A program made the translations under genes and the position numbers. A DNA stretch of 64,000 nucleotides from Onchocerca volvulus (Eukaryota > Nematoda > Chromadorea > Rhabditida > Onchocercidae), in NCBI GenBank assembly GCA_000499405.2, contig HG738138.1, positions 8,430,888 through 8,494,887 of the forward strand. Direction: 5' to 3'. Below the pieces are notes generated by a model. That model was given only the letters and a program-made list of their open reading frames with translations, was not told the origin of the DNA and searched no databases. Position 1 is the first letter of the stretch; the number at the start of each line of letters is the position of its first letter. Of the stretch, positions 27,201 to 40,044 are shown piece after piece.

Positions 27201-30200
27201 GGATGCGAACACTTTTGAATGGAACAAATTGTGGATCAGATACAATAGATAATTGTATTCGTCCACCAAAATCTCTAACAGACTGTACACCATCCATCAC
27301 AAATGCCACTGGCCAACGGGTTGTCGTAGAAAGCAGTATGCTGGATGATAAGAATACCCGTGGACTGAGACATCTCATCAACGTTGAATTATGCACATGG
27401 CAATCACTTAGTTCTGATATCGCTCCTTCTTCCGAATTTGCATATTTGATAAACATTTTGGCATTTAATATCGAATTCAAATTTTTGCCCTTCAATTTAA
27501 ATAACAAATTTTACAACCTTTTATGTGCATGGAAAAATGCACGATCAACGGACGAAAAAATCCAGCATTTCTTACACATTCTCTAAATGCCTACCCTTCC
27601 AGTCCAAGTACTTTGCAGTGATTTTATCATTAAATTGAGATTGAGCTTGTCACAAGCTTAGAATTTTTCGGGCCTAAGAAAAATTCAGAACGCACTAAAA
27701 CCTCGATTACTCTTCCACCACTTTGGAATGTTTCTTTGGGATGAATTCCTTCAACAATTGGGTCACTTCGATACTCAAATATCCCATGGAAAATTCTGAT
27801 GCTTCGATCGATACTAACTTGGATTGTTCGATAAATTCCTGTTTTGTCACTTTGGCTTGTTAAGCATGTAATTGATGAAGGCAATAAACTCTGAAAAAAT
27901 CATTCCAATTATATGCAATCCATCTACTTCAAAATTTGTTTGCTGAGAAAATCCTTCCAGATTTCATTGTATGCTTTATTAGCATTAATTTCTTTTTGAA
28001 ATTATGGAAAGAGGACCAAAAAGAAAAGTAAGTTTCAAGATTTATTAATTCTTCTATGAGAAACACTTTCAATTTTAACAGTCAATCTTCTTAAATGTTT
28101 TGAATCATTTGGGTCTATGGTGATTCCTTGGTGTGAATGGCATACTAATCAATGACTGCAACGATCTTGCTGATCAATATTTATATAAGTGACTAAAAAG
28201 TTTCGTATGGAATTCACATGAATAGGCAGTTTTATCTTTTTGAAATTCAACAAGTGTGTAAATAAACAAATAAGAAAAGTTTTTTTACATAAAGAGTTGC
28301 CTTTTTTTTTTGAGTGGTCTTTCAATGATATTATTAACTGGTAATGAATTTTTTCTCTTACATTTTCTTTGATTTTGTGGAAGTATAAGAATTGTCCGCA
28401 TCGCACGAATGAAAGATTTACATTGAATTGAGCTTGAATTTTTCCCGTAGGACACCAATTTGTCGAATTTTTGCGACTTTAACTTGAGGAATAAATATGC
28501 CAATGAATGAAATTGATAACTTACTCTTTGCAGCACTTTGCAAGGATATATCCCTATGAGAACTGAAGTGTTGCTTCCAATGTCAAGGTTGCTACCATAG
28601 ATAGTCAATTTGGTGCCACCTGATAAAGGTCCAAATGAAGGATAGAGTGAAAGTGGTTGTGGATCCACGAATTCGTAAAGCATAATGGAATTAGCAAAAC
28701 GTCGGCCAGTTTGTCCAAGACGTAAATGAACTGAACCGGAACCAGTTCCGGTATTTACTTCACATAAAATCCTGAAAAGTCTCCCAATTATTTTCGCTAA
28801 AAGTTTAACTATCTAAAATTTAAATAATAAATATGCTTACCTAGAAGCTATTTCAAATTCGATAACTTCACACTTGGATCCTGCAACAAAAACGCGACCT
28901 TTGATTTCGCCCAATGATGATCCCAAATCTCGACCACGAATTTCAATCCTGGTACCACCTTCCATCGGTCCCGATTGTGGTTCGAACTGAAAATATTTCA
29001 AAATACGACAAACATTGAAGATAGGAAAGTGTTTTTCGAATACAATAATTATAAAAGACCAAGAAAAGTGTACAGTGTCAATAATTGGTCGTCCACAGAT
29101 CAGATCTGGAGACTGCCAAATGGCTGACTGTTGACAATGTATACTAAACTGACAGGTACCATCGCACCATGCACATTTCCAGCTTGGATCCAATGAAAGA
29201 CATGTTGAACAGTCAGAAGCCATAAGGTCACAATTATATATCGTCACTAAAATGCAAATTATAAAGGTTAGTTTGCATGTTTTTCAGATAATTTAAACTT
29301 CAACTAATTAAATCATGAATACAAAAATAAGGGAAGAAGGAAATTATGTTTTGTACAAGTTTGATACAGTATCTATAAAGTAATTTTTCTATTTTTTTGG
29401 CTTTAATTTTTCAAATCAGATTTCAGATGAAGACATACTGAGGCAGAATAATTCAAGTTTCAAAAAACCTGATGACTTATCAATGACGATTCCATTTTTA
29501 AGCACTTCCAATTGCAAATTGATTTGCGAAACGTTTCTATTTAATGTATAATTCCATGGATCACAGGAAAGCATAGATTTTTTAAGCGAAGCATTCCGGA
29601 TTACTGTAATTCCCCGGTAGTGAAAACGACAGGCTAAATGTGATTGCTCCTGATCACTGATGTGTAACATTTGCATAGTTATCATTTGATTACTATTCAC
29701 TGCCGTAATCATTTTATTGCGCACTATAGGATCTATCTGTGGACAAACAGATATTGCATTGCCCTGAAATTTCGTCTTTCAATTTTTTTTAAGTAAATTT
29801 TTCAGATTTAATAATTTAAACTCATATCATTACATACTAATTTCTAAACTTACTTGGCATTTCTCATGAAGTGCGAGGCAGATATTTTCCATCTCACACC
29901 ACTGACAACTCCATGATGACGACATACACAACACGCAACTAAAAATAATTGTTTCCATTAAAATCTGATGTTTCTAAAACTTACGATTAAAGCGAAAAAC
30001 GCTTTATTGTTGTTCTTTCAGAACATGCTTCTTTTCTTCATTATTTGCATTGATATAGTGAAAACAAAGATGAGAACGGCAAAATTTTAAAAAATTTACA
30101 AATTATAGGAAGAGCAATTGAACATTTGAAGTTCTTGAGTGATAATTGGAATTTTGGATTCATTATAGTAAATGGAAACTTTCACTTTTCGAAAATTTTC

Positions 30201-33200
30201 TATCGGTTACTATGTTGCCAAAAGACGATACATAACACGTTACACCTCTACCTGTCCATTGTCCCTTTGCTGTTACATTTTCAAATGTGCAAATATATTC
30301 CTGAAAAATTTGAAAATCTGATATTATTGGATGAGGAAATTTGCCATCTTTTTAAACTCCCTTGCTACATAATGCTTTTTTTGATTTTCCGACAAAAATA
30401 AATTCAAAGATCAAATTTTATATCTGGAAATGAATGGATTTAAAACTGCGATTTGTCTTTAAAGAGAAAGGAGTGGAAGGGGAGGTTAAAAATAAAAATA
30501 GATTAATGATCAAAGAAACGAGACGGAACTGAAAAACAGGACGATTAATCTTCGTTTCATCTTTCAAATTTAGTCTAAACTATATTCACTTCTTGCTGAA
30601 TTTTTAAAATGAAAGAATTTCATTTAAAATTTCGAAATATGAATTTCACACTAACACTTTCCATTTTCAATTGGATGCCACGTACTGGAAACAGCACAGA
30701 AACATTCTTCACAGCACTGGATAAGGTGAGTGGTACTGGAGGGTCAAATACAGGACAATTGTCTGTGATTATTGCCGAAGTACACCTGGCCCGCTCAGTA
30801 CAGACACCTCGAAGGAAGCACCAACTACAAAGGAGGTCATGTTCAGTAGTGCATTCTGAACATGTTTTAAATGTCTCGCAATCACTTATCGAATATTTCA
30901 GAATCTGAAATAAAAATTTCGATTTTTTTTGCCTAATTCTTTTATCCAGATGAATGAAAAGTAATATGAAACAATGGTACTACTAAATTTTCAAAAGACT
31001 AAAAAGAATACTGAATAACGGCTTTCCATCCTTTGGTGAAATTTCGAATATGCTTCTAGCAATGAAAAGGCATTATTAACAGATCTAATAATTAATCGAT
31101 TAATTCATTTTTCAGTATTAGATACCTCGAAAGTGATAAGAATTTCTCACAACAAATTTCTATGTTGCACTTTTCATGCAAGCTAAAAAAAATCAGCTTC
31201 AAATCATTGTAAATTTACCCTTGACCAGAAAAAATCTATTTAAGAATCAAAAAGTGACCTTTGATCCTGCGACAATCAGATAATAGCGATCATCAATAAA
31301 TTTTGTCGCAGTTATCGGAACACCTATTCTTAATTCTTCGTATTTCGAAAATGACAATCGTTTTCTCCTTAACTACAAAGATTACAGTTAATTTGTTGAA
31401 ATCTTGAGCTCGTGCATTAAAACGGATTTTTTGCTAAAACAAGTGAAAAGGTTAACAAAAGAACATTATTCGACAAAGCCACAATTGAAGAGGAATGTCA
31501 GGATTCCATCCCTGCCATAATTTTGAACGAATAAATAATTGAGAAGCAAGAATTTACCTGTATAATGAAAGCATTTTGCGTCCCAATAATAACAATTAAG
31601 GTATCAAAGAAGAGAAGAACATCCATGGATTTAATGATCATATCTAATTTACAGTTGGCAATTTGTCCACATTTAATGTTCCCACCAACACCCATAGCAC
31701 ATGTATTTTTTGATAATGGCAGGTGTGATTTCTAAACATTTCCACAATAGAACCTTAATTTCTATCGGAAATTCAAAGTGAAATTAAAAAAAAAAAAAAA
31801 AAAAACTTTAATTTCCCACAAGAATTATGGTCAGTAATATTTGCTATTACCGGGATAAGAAAAACAACTTAGATTTTTTTTTCTTTTTTTTTTTGGACTT
31901 CGACGTAATAAAAACTGAAATTGAGTAGAATAAATGTTAAGCATGAGCTAGTTAATATCCTTCATCTTTTGCTTCTTCAGTGATAATCAATTAAAGGCAC
32001 CAATCTATCGTCTTGAATGACTCTTTTCAATTAATTTATACTTGAAGTTTAGCATTTAAATGAAAATTGTAACTAACATTGATGCAGTTATTGTCGCGTC
32101 CAATATGAGGCAATCCAACGGTATTTGTGCCTACGCGACACCTAACCATATTATGCCAAAATGCTAATTTGATTTTTTGCATTTTATAAACACAAATCGC
32201 TGAGTGTTGGCTATTTTCGTCAGTGAACGCAACGATCAACTTATCATCAACAAGTGATGCTGCAGTTGTACGATTATAGTTGTCATTATCAGTCCCATTA
32301 CATTGAATTTCGATTTCTCCATATGATATATATCTGTTTAAGCCAAGCATGTCAATTTTAGAAAACATATAAACTCCTGGATTAATTATTGATGGGTACT
32401 TTGGAGAAGTTGACAATTGTTTACTTGTTTTAACAAACAAGGAATAGATAAATAATTAGCTTTCTATTTCGAAAATTTATCATAATTCACCCTTTCTTTT
32501 AATTTTTTATTTAGACCTGAATTGTTGGAGGAAAGAATTTATCGAAGAAATTAAAAACAATATTTTTGAAAACAACCTATGTTCATCGCGACAAATTCGT
32601 ATTAGTTTGGAAACAATAAATAGTGGTCTTTCATTTGGTGGGTATTTATTTTGAATACTTAAATAATAGACATAATGCTCGTGGAAAAAAGCTGCAACGA
32701 AGTATACTCGAAAACGAGAACGGTACTCAGCTCGAACATGGACTGCTGCTTCACCCTCCAATGACCCGGCACCAATAATATCATAATTAGGTGGCTCACG
32801 AGTTGATACCAGTGGAAGCGATTCTCTGAAGGAGAAAACAAATAATAACTAGAAAAGGAAGATGAATAAACAGGTAGATGAGTGAAATTCGGTGTGTACC
32901 AAATCCTATTGTTGAAATGTCTGAAGTTTTATTTTATTTAAGTTGCAAATTATGAAATATGAATTCAAATATGAACTTTCTATATATCCTGATATGAATT
33001 TTTTAGCTCAATAGCTGGCACTAATTTTAGTTCATATTTTCTTTGAATAAGTCAGAAACTGATGATCCAATTTGCTGCAATCAATTGAAGAACGTATTGC
33101 TGAGCTTAAAAAACCAGAATTTAATAGAGTTTGTAGTTCTCCGAAATTTCAAATCAATTTAACAAAAAGACTTCTCATAATCCGAAAACGTGTTCAAATG

Positions 33201-34493
33201 CTACACGGAAAACTTTTCGTTATCAATGTATCATAAGTGAAAAATTGAGAGAAACGAGGAATTTCAGGCTTACCTGTACGGTGAATCATTGGTGACGGTG
33301 GCAGCGACATATAAATTACCATTGCTGTCCACTAATGATACACAAGTGGCACTAATATCACTAGGCGCAACCGTTATCGAGGAATTGCTGAGTATAGTTA
33401 AATCGTTAGTTGATCTGATTTGGCATATGCCTTGTTTCATAGTAGCACAAATAATCAAACGTCCACCGGGTAAAGTATGCATAATCTTGGTAACACAATC
33501 GGTAAGAGATAAGGTTGCTCCAGGTAGACATGAGCTGGAGTCGTAATTACATAATGGACTATCCAGTTGAGGGCCTATTCTTCTGTGCTTCAGTACTTTG
33601 AGATCTTTCAAGTCCAAGATCGACAAGTGGTTTACTGATGACACGTAAACCTGGAAGATCTTCCCTTACAGAATTATTTTTGCTAACAGTCGCAAACTTT
33701 TCTGATCTTACTCCAAAATCGATATTTTTATTTTTGATTACAACCAAATATCAGGAAAATTCAACTTGTATAACTGGAATAGCAGCGGAATCGGATATTG
33801 TGACGAAATTAACCTCCCAAAACTTCAGAAAAGCAAAAAACATGCTGGTTCTACTCTCCAGTTCTTGAACAGTTTTTGAACTGGAGAGTAGAATTAAAAC
33901 TGTGGTATAAAATTTGGCATTATAAAACTCATTTGGAAGATCTGCATATGGCCATTTCTACACATTACTAGGAAACGTATACTGATTGGAAAATCTTTAT
34001 TTTAAAATTAGAAAACAAAAATGAATGAAATTTGACGGAAAAATGACAATTCCAAAATAGTATCACAATCAGTTTATTATTTAATTTGATAAAAATTCCT
34101 ACTACCTATCAATATATTCCTTATTTTCAAGCGAATGATGGATTGTTAGCTCTATTTTAAATGATCAAAAATAAACATCGACTGTCAGGTGTGCATTTTC
34201 TAGTAACTACTACAGTGAATATTTTCTAATCTTATTTTGAATCTCTAAAAACAGAAATGAAAAAAAAAAAGAAAAAAAAACATCGTATCACAAATGATCG
34301 AACAGAGGGAAAAGAGAAGAAGAGAAAAACAAAAAACATGATAATTATGGATAAAAACAGCAAATAAATATGCTACCTGCTCTTCAATAATATCGAAGTG
34401 AAATATTTCCGCTTGCAGTTCATTCGCAGCAATTAATTTACGAGCCCACAGCACTTTGATAATAATGGATAATATAGTCACAAAAATAACCAT
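18227..34493 (-). CDS. plx-1: Plexin, semaphorin receptor (Sema-PSI-IPT-TM-RasGAP)
   Basis: Minus-strand exons in transcript order: 34493-34377 (signal peptide), 33650-33274, 32825-32577, 32333-32078, 31731-31558, 31372-31259 (Sema propeller), 30904-30656 (PSI1), 30300-~30100, 29938-29854 (PSI2), 29763-29469, 29246-29074 (PSI3), 28986-28841, 28771-28525, 27890-~27710, ~27480-27130, 26993-26800 (IPT repeats), 26652-26481 (membrane span, juxtamembrane), 26402-26244, 22034-21803, 21408-21166, 20735-20576, 20459-20280, ~19846-19733, 19505-19379, 19216-19028, 18965-18825, 18427-18227. PSI domains show the CxxC/CxWC pattern. The juxtamembrane part is a basic coiled coil (SKNQRKREYKRIQMKMEELE). The cytoplasmic part carries plexin GAP landmarks: GPVDAITGDARYSLNE, ALSCDTITQ, IFLTRLLTSK, LRFWVNI and LLFAKDI. 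FRQSGS stands where vertebrates have LRRTES, so one of two adjacent arginines is replaced. The GAP domain is split by the Rho-binding insert as in all plexins. The receptor binds semaphorins at the growth-cone membrane and inactivates Rap/Ras-type GTPases. Start at 34493 gives MVIFVTILSIIIKVLW as signal peptide. The plx-1 rather than plx-2 label rests only on neighbourhood. Boundaries marked ~ are unsettled. Confidence 0.93.
20128..20177. repeat. Perfect 20-bp inverted repeat in a plexin intron
   Basis: The left arm (20128-20147) ends ACGAAAC and the right arm (20158-20177) begins GTTTCGT; the arms are exact reverse complements with a 10-base loop. It lies in the intron between exons 20459-20280 and ~19846-19733. 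It could be a small foldback element or a strong RNA hairpin in the pre-mRNA. Confidence 0.8.
22257..22548. repeat. Minisatellite, about 62-bp unit, five copies
   Basis: Five diverged copies start near 22257, 22318, 22382, 22445 and 22506. Each begins with CCTTCCTTTTTT and contains CTCATTCTCCTTCTTCC and a CAATAG/TAATAA-rich end. The array lies just inside the left end of the Helitron element, a common place for tandem arrays in non-autonomous Helitrons. It is preceded by a small hairpin, GGCGGAG...CTCCGCC, at 22237-22255. The open frame through it is a repeat artefact, not a gene. Confidence 0.85.
22550..22845. repeat. Imperfect (TAATAA)n AT-rich microsatellite
   Basis: About 300 bp of degenerate AAT/TAA triplets with occasional CAG and GAC interruptions, directly following the minisatellite within the Helitron. 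Confidence 0.9.
23140..25412 (-). pseudogene. Decayed Helitron Rep/PIF1-type helicase gene
   Basis: Read from 25412 downwards, segments match Helitron proteins in order. A zinc-finger-like piece (CLYCKALKFNGKTKG) is followed by a Helitron N-domain end (HGTCGKLNSNSPCMIDGKYC). Next come the VNNR/VIPY region and the TFRSACQALNLLENGRHW segment. The PIF1 helicase then follows, with LILATIRSQNDIALVLASSG and the C-terminal LRNINQPKLCNDTQLAVKK and IRLTFIFTINKVQG. The gene is dead. The Walker A motif reads APGRTDKM instead of GPGGTGKT. Stops replace expected tryptophans after VNNR and PAEL. Several frameshifts separate the blocks. The sequence between the zinc finger and HGTCG, where the HUH endonuclease core should be, is missing. 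It lies within an intron of the plexin and opposite to the flanking element's ends. Confidence 0.85.
33849..33893. repeat. Perfect 16-bp inverted repeat in plexin intron 1
   Basis: TTCTACTCTCCAGTTC at 33849-33864 is the exact reverse complement of 33878-33893, with a 13-base spacer. It lies in the first plexin intron, about 200 bp upstream of exon 2. Possible foldback element or structured RNA. Confidence 0.75.
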
Positions 34494-37400
34494 TTGAACA
34501 TCCTGCAACTTCAAATCTTGAAAACGTCTTGTTCTAAAGAAATTTGAAATAATCATTTTAAAATTCAGAATTTTCTGAGATAATTCCAGATGAAGAGGAA
34601 AACTTAATAGTTAGTGAATGGAGTGAGCGATTCGACAACTCAAATGATCGATTCCGCTTAAATCAATTCGAAATTTATACAAACATTTTAAGACATTTTA
34701 TTTGTGTTGCATTATATATAATATATTTCCCAAATTTCTACGCAAATTTTTTACAAAATCCTAAAAATTTTTGGCTGTGGATATTGCTGTTTATAATATG
34801 ATTAAATGGACTAATTCATTTTAAATCAAATAATGAAACAATAAAATTCAAATTTTATAATTGAGGGAATAGAAAACGTTTTTAGAATTCTATTAAAACG
34901 GAAAAACTTTCTCTTCTAATGTCGAAATTTAATAGTGTTAGAAATTGAGAGTACTTTGAATACAAATACTTCCACTTAATGGAAATGATTTTAAGCGCGG
35001 AAAAGATTAAAGTGAAATGTCGAAGAAATGAGATAAGAAGAAATAAAGGAGTTATGAATTGTAAGTAGGTCTTATGCAAACATAAAGCGACAGAAAGAAA
35101 AAAAAAGATCAACTGATAAGCCTAAAATCTGATAAATTTGTCTGTGATAACAACACAGAGATGCATACGGTTAAATGAATTGGGATAATGAATTCGATAA
35201 ATGTAAGAAGAAACAAATGAACGAAGCGACTTGCTCATGAAATGAACTGAATGGTCATTCCAAATTTTCAGAGACATCATTTAACAATACGATATGTTGA
35301 AACTTTCCATTGGAAGTTCGATATAATCCAAAGATATACAACTTTTTGTTAGTATTAGATTAGTTATTTCCCAGTAAATTTAGCGCATTCTAAAATATTT
35401 TTACTGTTTGTTTCAATTTAGATTCGAAAAAGCGTCAAAAGTGCTAGTAAAAAAATTCGATCTTTTCTTGTTCAATATTTGAAACAATAAGTAGCGGTAA
35501 AATTTGAAATAATAAATACTTTTTCAAGGAGAAAATCAAAAAAGTAGAGATTTTGAAAAATAAAAAATTCAAAAAAATTGCGTAAGCAAAATTTGAGAAT
35601 TGAAAATTAGAGAGAAAAAGAAATGGTAAAATAAGATAGCATTGAATGCTTTGAAATAGATTGAACAGGAACAGCTCTGATGAATTGAAGGAATTAATTT
35701 TAATAGCAACAGAGCAGTGCATAGCGAAAAGGAATGAGAGCTTTCGAGTGAACATGCAATGTTATTAGTTACTTTATTAAAAAACCATTTTAGTACTAAT
35801 TGGTTTGATTGATAAGTGTTTCGTGATAACGAGCAACAAACAAACATGTGAGTCAGTAATTGTAAATCAGTCAAGTCTGTGAAACGTATCACTAGTTATT
35901 CTCTACCGTTAACAGAAGGATGAAATTTGACATCTGAGACTGCAGTCCGTTATATACTGACATCAATCCAGCCTTCTCTCTGGAATCCCATCGGGATTCG
36001 AAATTCGACAGTATTGCTCATTTTGCTGCCACTCAACCAAACACGCAATCCAATTTCGTCTGTCTTTGCAACAAAATTCATTTATATTTATTTATATCTG
36101 GTCTGTGTCTTCTTCGAAAGCTTTTCTTCTCAGCATTTTAGGGGATTGCTATGCAGAAATCCCAAGATTTCCTATTATTTAATCAGCTACTTGAAAAGAG
36201 ACAAAGTTGTAATTTCTATGTTCATCACACAGTATGCGCATTCGGTACCGTTTGAAGTCATTATATTAACAGCGGTAAAATTTTTCATCAAACGTGTAAC
36301 TTCAGCAGTGCGTGAAATGCTATTGCCATTTAAAACTTGCTACGGAGTAAATCGATTCCAAAAATGTAAGTCGAAATAACGTATTAATTTGTACCAAATA
36401 GCTGCAAGTTCTTGAGAAATTGTATAAACTTTTATAACACTTGGAAAAAATTTTCAAATTTCAACATCCATAAGCTGGTGGATAGTGGAGAAAAATAAAC
36501 CACAGCTATAATGAATTGCGGATTTAAAAATAAAGATTTTGTGAAACGAATGAGGAACAAACAAAATCTTTAAGTTTTTCAATAAATTGGTGTATGCAGA
36601 ATTAGATGCAATTTATCTGTAAGATAAAGTGGGTAAAATGATAGCAGCTATCGAGGGTAGTAGTTGGTTTGAAGTATTTTTTTCGTTTTTGTTTCATTTC
36701 GATGGTAAACAGTTCAATTTATAAAGAAATTCAAGACCTAAATTTTTTTTAATTGATTTATTAACGTCTACCTAGCTTCTCAAGATTGTTCGGTCCTTCA
36801 GAGTTCTTTCTTTTTTCCCACCCTATTTTTTCTCTCAAAAAAATTTAGAGCATGGATAAGTTATTAACACCAACATTTGTTCAGTTATTTCATGAAACAC
36901 CAACATTTGTTCATTCATCTCATAGATTTATTGTCGATAAAATTACGCATAAAAAAAGTTGTTTACAACCAGAACCTTGTTCACTCTAATAATTTAAAAT
37001 AAATTTTAAACTATATTTCACATTTAAAGCTTTCGAAAATTTTCCAACCATAATAATTCCTAAAAAAAGTAAAACTATTAGTAATAAATACTAAATTTTA
37101 TCATTAGCTGTATCAACTTGTCTCAATGGAAAATTTTCTAGAATTAAGCAGTGGGAGAAAAATCTTAACAGGATGCATAATTTCGTGGGCTCGCCCTTAT
37201 AATGATCTTTCCTTTCTTCTCCTTGTTGTTCCAATTAAATACATCCTGTCAATTGCCTTACGAATTTAAAGCCTAAATCTATTTGTAGTTTATTAACATT
37301 TCCTAAATACAAGCATAATCTGATTCGACCATTTCCCAGAAGATATCTAGGAATCGAGAAACTTTGAAGATCCACTACCGAACACCATTGTCGTACAAAT

Positions 37401-38738
37401 TCGATTCGTGATTCGTTTCAAACCGCATGCTTGAAATCTATCGGACATACAAGTCAAACAAGTTTGACTCACTTCAGCTTTATTCTTGTCTTTTTGGCTT
37501 TAATAGTACAGTAAAATTCTGAATTATCTTAAGAGTTTATTTCCGACTTTTTCTGTGCAAAATGTTTTTCCTTTGCATCTCCTTCAGTAACTTGGAAATG
37601 CATTCGGAAGAAGCATATTTTAATGCCCAAGTATAAAACGTAAAAAAACAATATAAAAAACTAGTGACAATGAGAATCATCCATCTCATCCATCACTCAT
37701 TTGTGTATTTGGGAAAACTGAATTAAGCTCTTGCTAAATTCCTGTTACACAAATCAGTAGGTTAACAGTACTAACATTAGTAAGAATTCATAATTTTCCA
37801 GACAATGAAATCTTAAATTTAAAGTCACTGAGAAAGTGGCTAATTTCTAAGCCAATAAATCACCAAACTGGACGTCAAGTTTTTTATCTGGAAATGTCCA
37901 TTATCTTTGAGCAAAGTAAGTGAAATAAATAATCAAAAACTGAGGATATTTGAAATAAGTCCATAATATGATCGAAATAACAGGAACAACTATAGAATAT
38001 AAATCATATTTAATCTTAAATTTAAGGTCATTGAGAGAGACATTAATTTTTAAGCCAAAAAATCATCAAACTGGACGTTAAGTTTTTTATCTCGAAATAT
38101 TATCTATTTTCTTTGATCACAGTTAAGTGAAATAAATAATCAAACTGAAAATATTTAAAATAAGTCCATGATATCATAGAAATAAAGGAAACACTTATAG
38201 AATATAAATTATATTACAATTATTATAACAGCAATCCACAAAACAAAAATATTTCGAAACAATTTTCGAAAAAGCAGACGAATTTTTAACAGGGATTTCT
38301 TGAATCTGACGATAAAATAGAAGTGAGATTGAAAAAAAGCATACTCAAAAACACAGTACAGTTTAAGTGTACATCTCCGGAAGTAAATTTATAATGCTCA
38401 CAATACTCAGATGCATCCCTTCTTTATAAAAATGTTTAATTTAAGACCAATACGATCGGAAATTTTGTAAAAACAAACCTAAAATCCCCTACCACTAACT
38501 ACGAATCACATAGTTCGAGATTCTAAGCTTTGTTCTGTATTTTAAACGTCGTAGTTCACGTCCAACACATTGAAAATTTTATGTAAAAGAGATAAAATAA
38601 TCAATAAGGAGGCAATCAATAAATGTGAAAATATATTTCTTATACATGAATATATATGAAGCAAGTCAAGCGGGCGAAACAAACAGAACATTTAATTGTG
38701 TAAAAAAAAAAACTTTTTCACTTTGTGAAACGCCAATG
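34494..38738. other. Plexin upstream region / spacer to UCKL1 gene
   Basis: 4.2 kb between the plexin start codon and the 3' end of the kinase gene, both on the minus strand. It should contain the plexin promoter and 5' leader. I find no exon with domain content; the longest open frame (35927-36379, +) has a hydrophobic, low-complexity translation and no splice context. The only structure is the tandem duplication at 37811-38213 and a short direct repeat of ACACCAACATTTGTTCA at about 36868 and 36897. Confidence 0.5.
37811..38213. repeat. Tandem duplication, 202-bp period, two copies
   Basis: The sequence from TCTTAAATTTAAAGTCACTG at 37811 to about 38012 is repeated from 38013 to about 38213 with scattered substitutions and small indels. 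Shared blocks include AAACTGGACGT, AAGTTTTTTATCT, AAGTGAAATAAATAATCAAA and CTATAGAATATAAAT. It is noncoding and shows no terminal repeats, so local duplication is the simplest reading. Confidence 0.85.
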
Positions 38739-40013
38739 TTATGTGTCATCTTCATCATTTGAGGAATCATCACATGCTGCTACCGCCTCAGTACCGTAAT
38801 AGCGGTCACCAAAATTACCCATTCCCGGAATGACATAGTATAGTTCATTGATATGCGGATCTACAGCAGTTGTTAGTAAATTAACCTGAAAATCAACAGA
38901 TATGATAATTACTGTTGCAAGAAGAATTTTTAATCAGTGAGATTAGATGTTAATACGTACTTTAGGAAAGGCATAAGCAAGTGAATGTACACCAGTTCCA
39001 GCCATAAGAAGCGATAATAACAGAATATTTTCTTCAAGAACGTCATGATCCAATAGTACACGGATAGCCATCATTGCCGCCGCACCTTTAATGACAGGCA
39101 TATACTATACTGTTAATACTATTGCAAAATCAAATCTGAACATCTTAGACAATACAACAATAAGATTTAAGAATATACTCATTCTAGTACAGTAATAGAG
39201 TCAGGAAAATTATTATCTAGCTTATAAAATCAAGTTCAAATTTAGTTCAATTTCATTTTTAATTTTATATAAAATTACTAAATATTTTAACAAATCTAAT
39301 AATTTAAATTTAACAAATTTCGTAATTTTATATTTACATAAAAGTATGTAAAAAACTACGAAATGAGTTCAGAAAAACGAAGGAATGGGAATTGTGCTGA
39401 ATGTATGGCACATTTCATCAACAACTGGATCTTAATACTGTCCATACAGCTTTGGTGTAAGATTTTATAACAGAATTTTCAACACTGCTTCCAAAACTGT
39501 AATAAAGAGAATCGAAAAAACCTGTAGCAACGGTAGCATCCATTAACAGAACTTTATATCGATGAATATTCTTCGGCAAGCGCAGATAGAATAATTCTGG
39601 TTCCATAGTTTTTTCATTGGTTTGAATTAAAATTTTGCCCATTTTGCAGTCTTTTACAACAGCTCTCAATGCATGTTCCATTGTTTCGCCAGCACGCATT
39701 ATTGTAACACCGCATATCTGTGCTGTATTTCTTTTGCCAACAAATCTGCAGACACAATTATGTGATTCTATGATTCGTAAAATAATTTTGCAATGTAAGA
39801 ATTTGAGCTAAGATATACTTTTCCATAGTTGGCGTGGTAACTGTGGCATCCGCGAATGGCATAAAATTCATGGCATTTTCGATCAATATTCTCATTAGTC
39901 GATCAGAATAGAAATTGAATTCATCTCTAAAAACTGGAAAACTGAGGAACACTGCTTCTTAAGAGTAATATTCGAATTTTAATTATGCAATGTTCAAATG
40001 CAAAAGCTCCTGA

Positions 40014-40044
<31 letters not shown>

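Noticed and set aside
35927..36379. 150-codon plus-strand open frame upstream of the plexin gene
   Set aside because: Hydrophobic and low-complexity translation, no domain, no splice context, codon use like the surrounding noncoding DNA.
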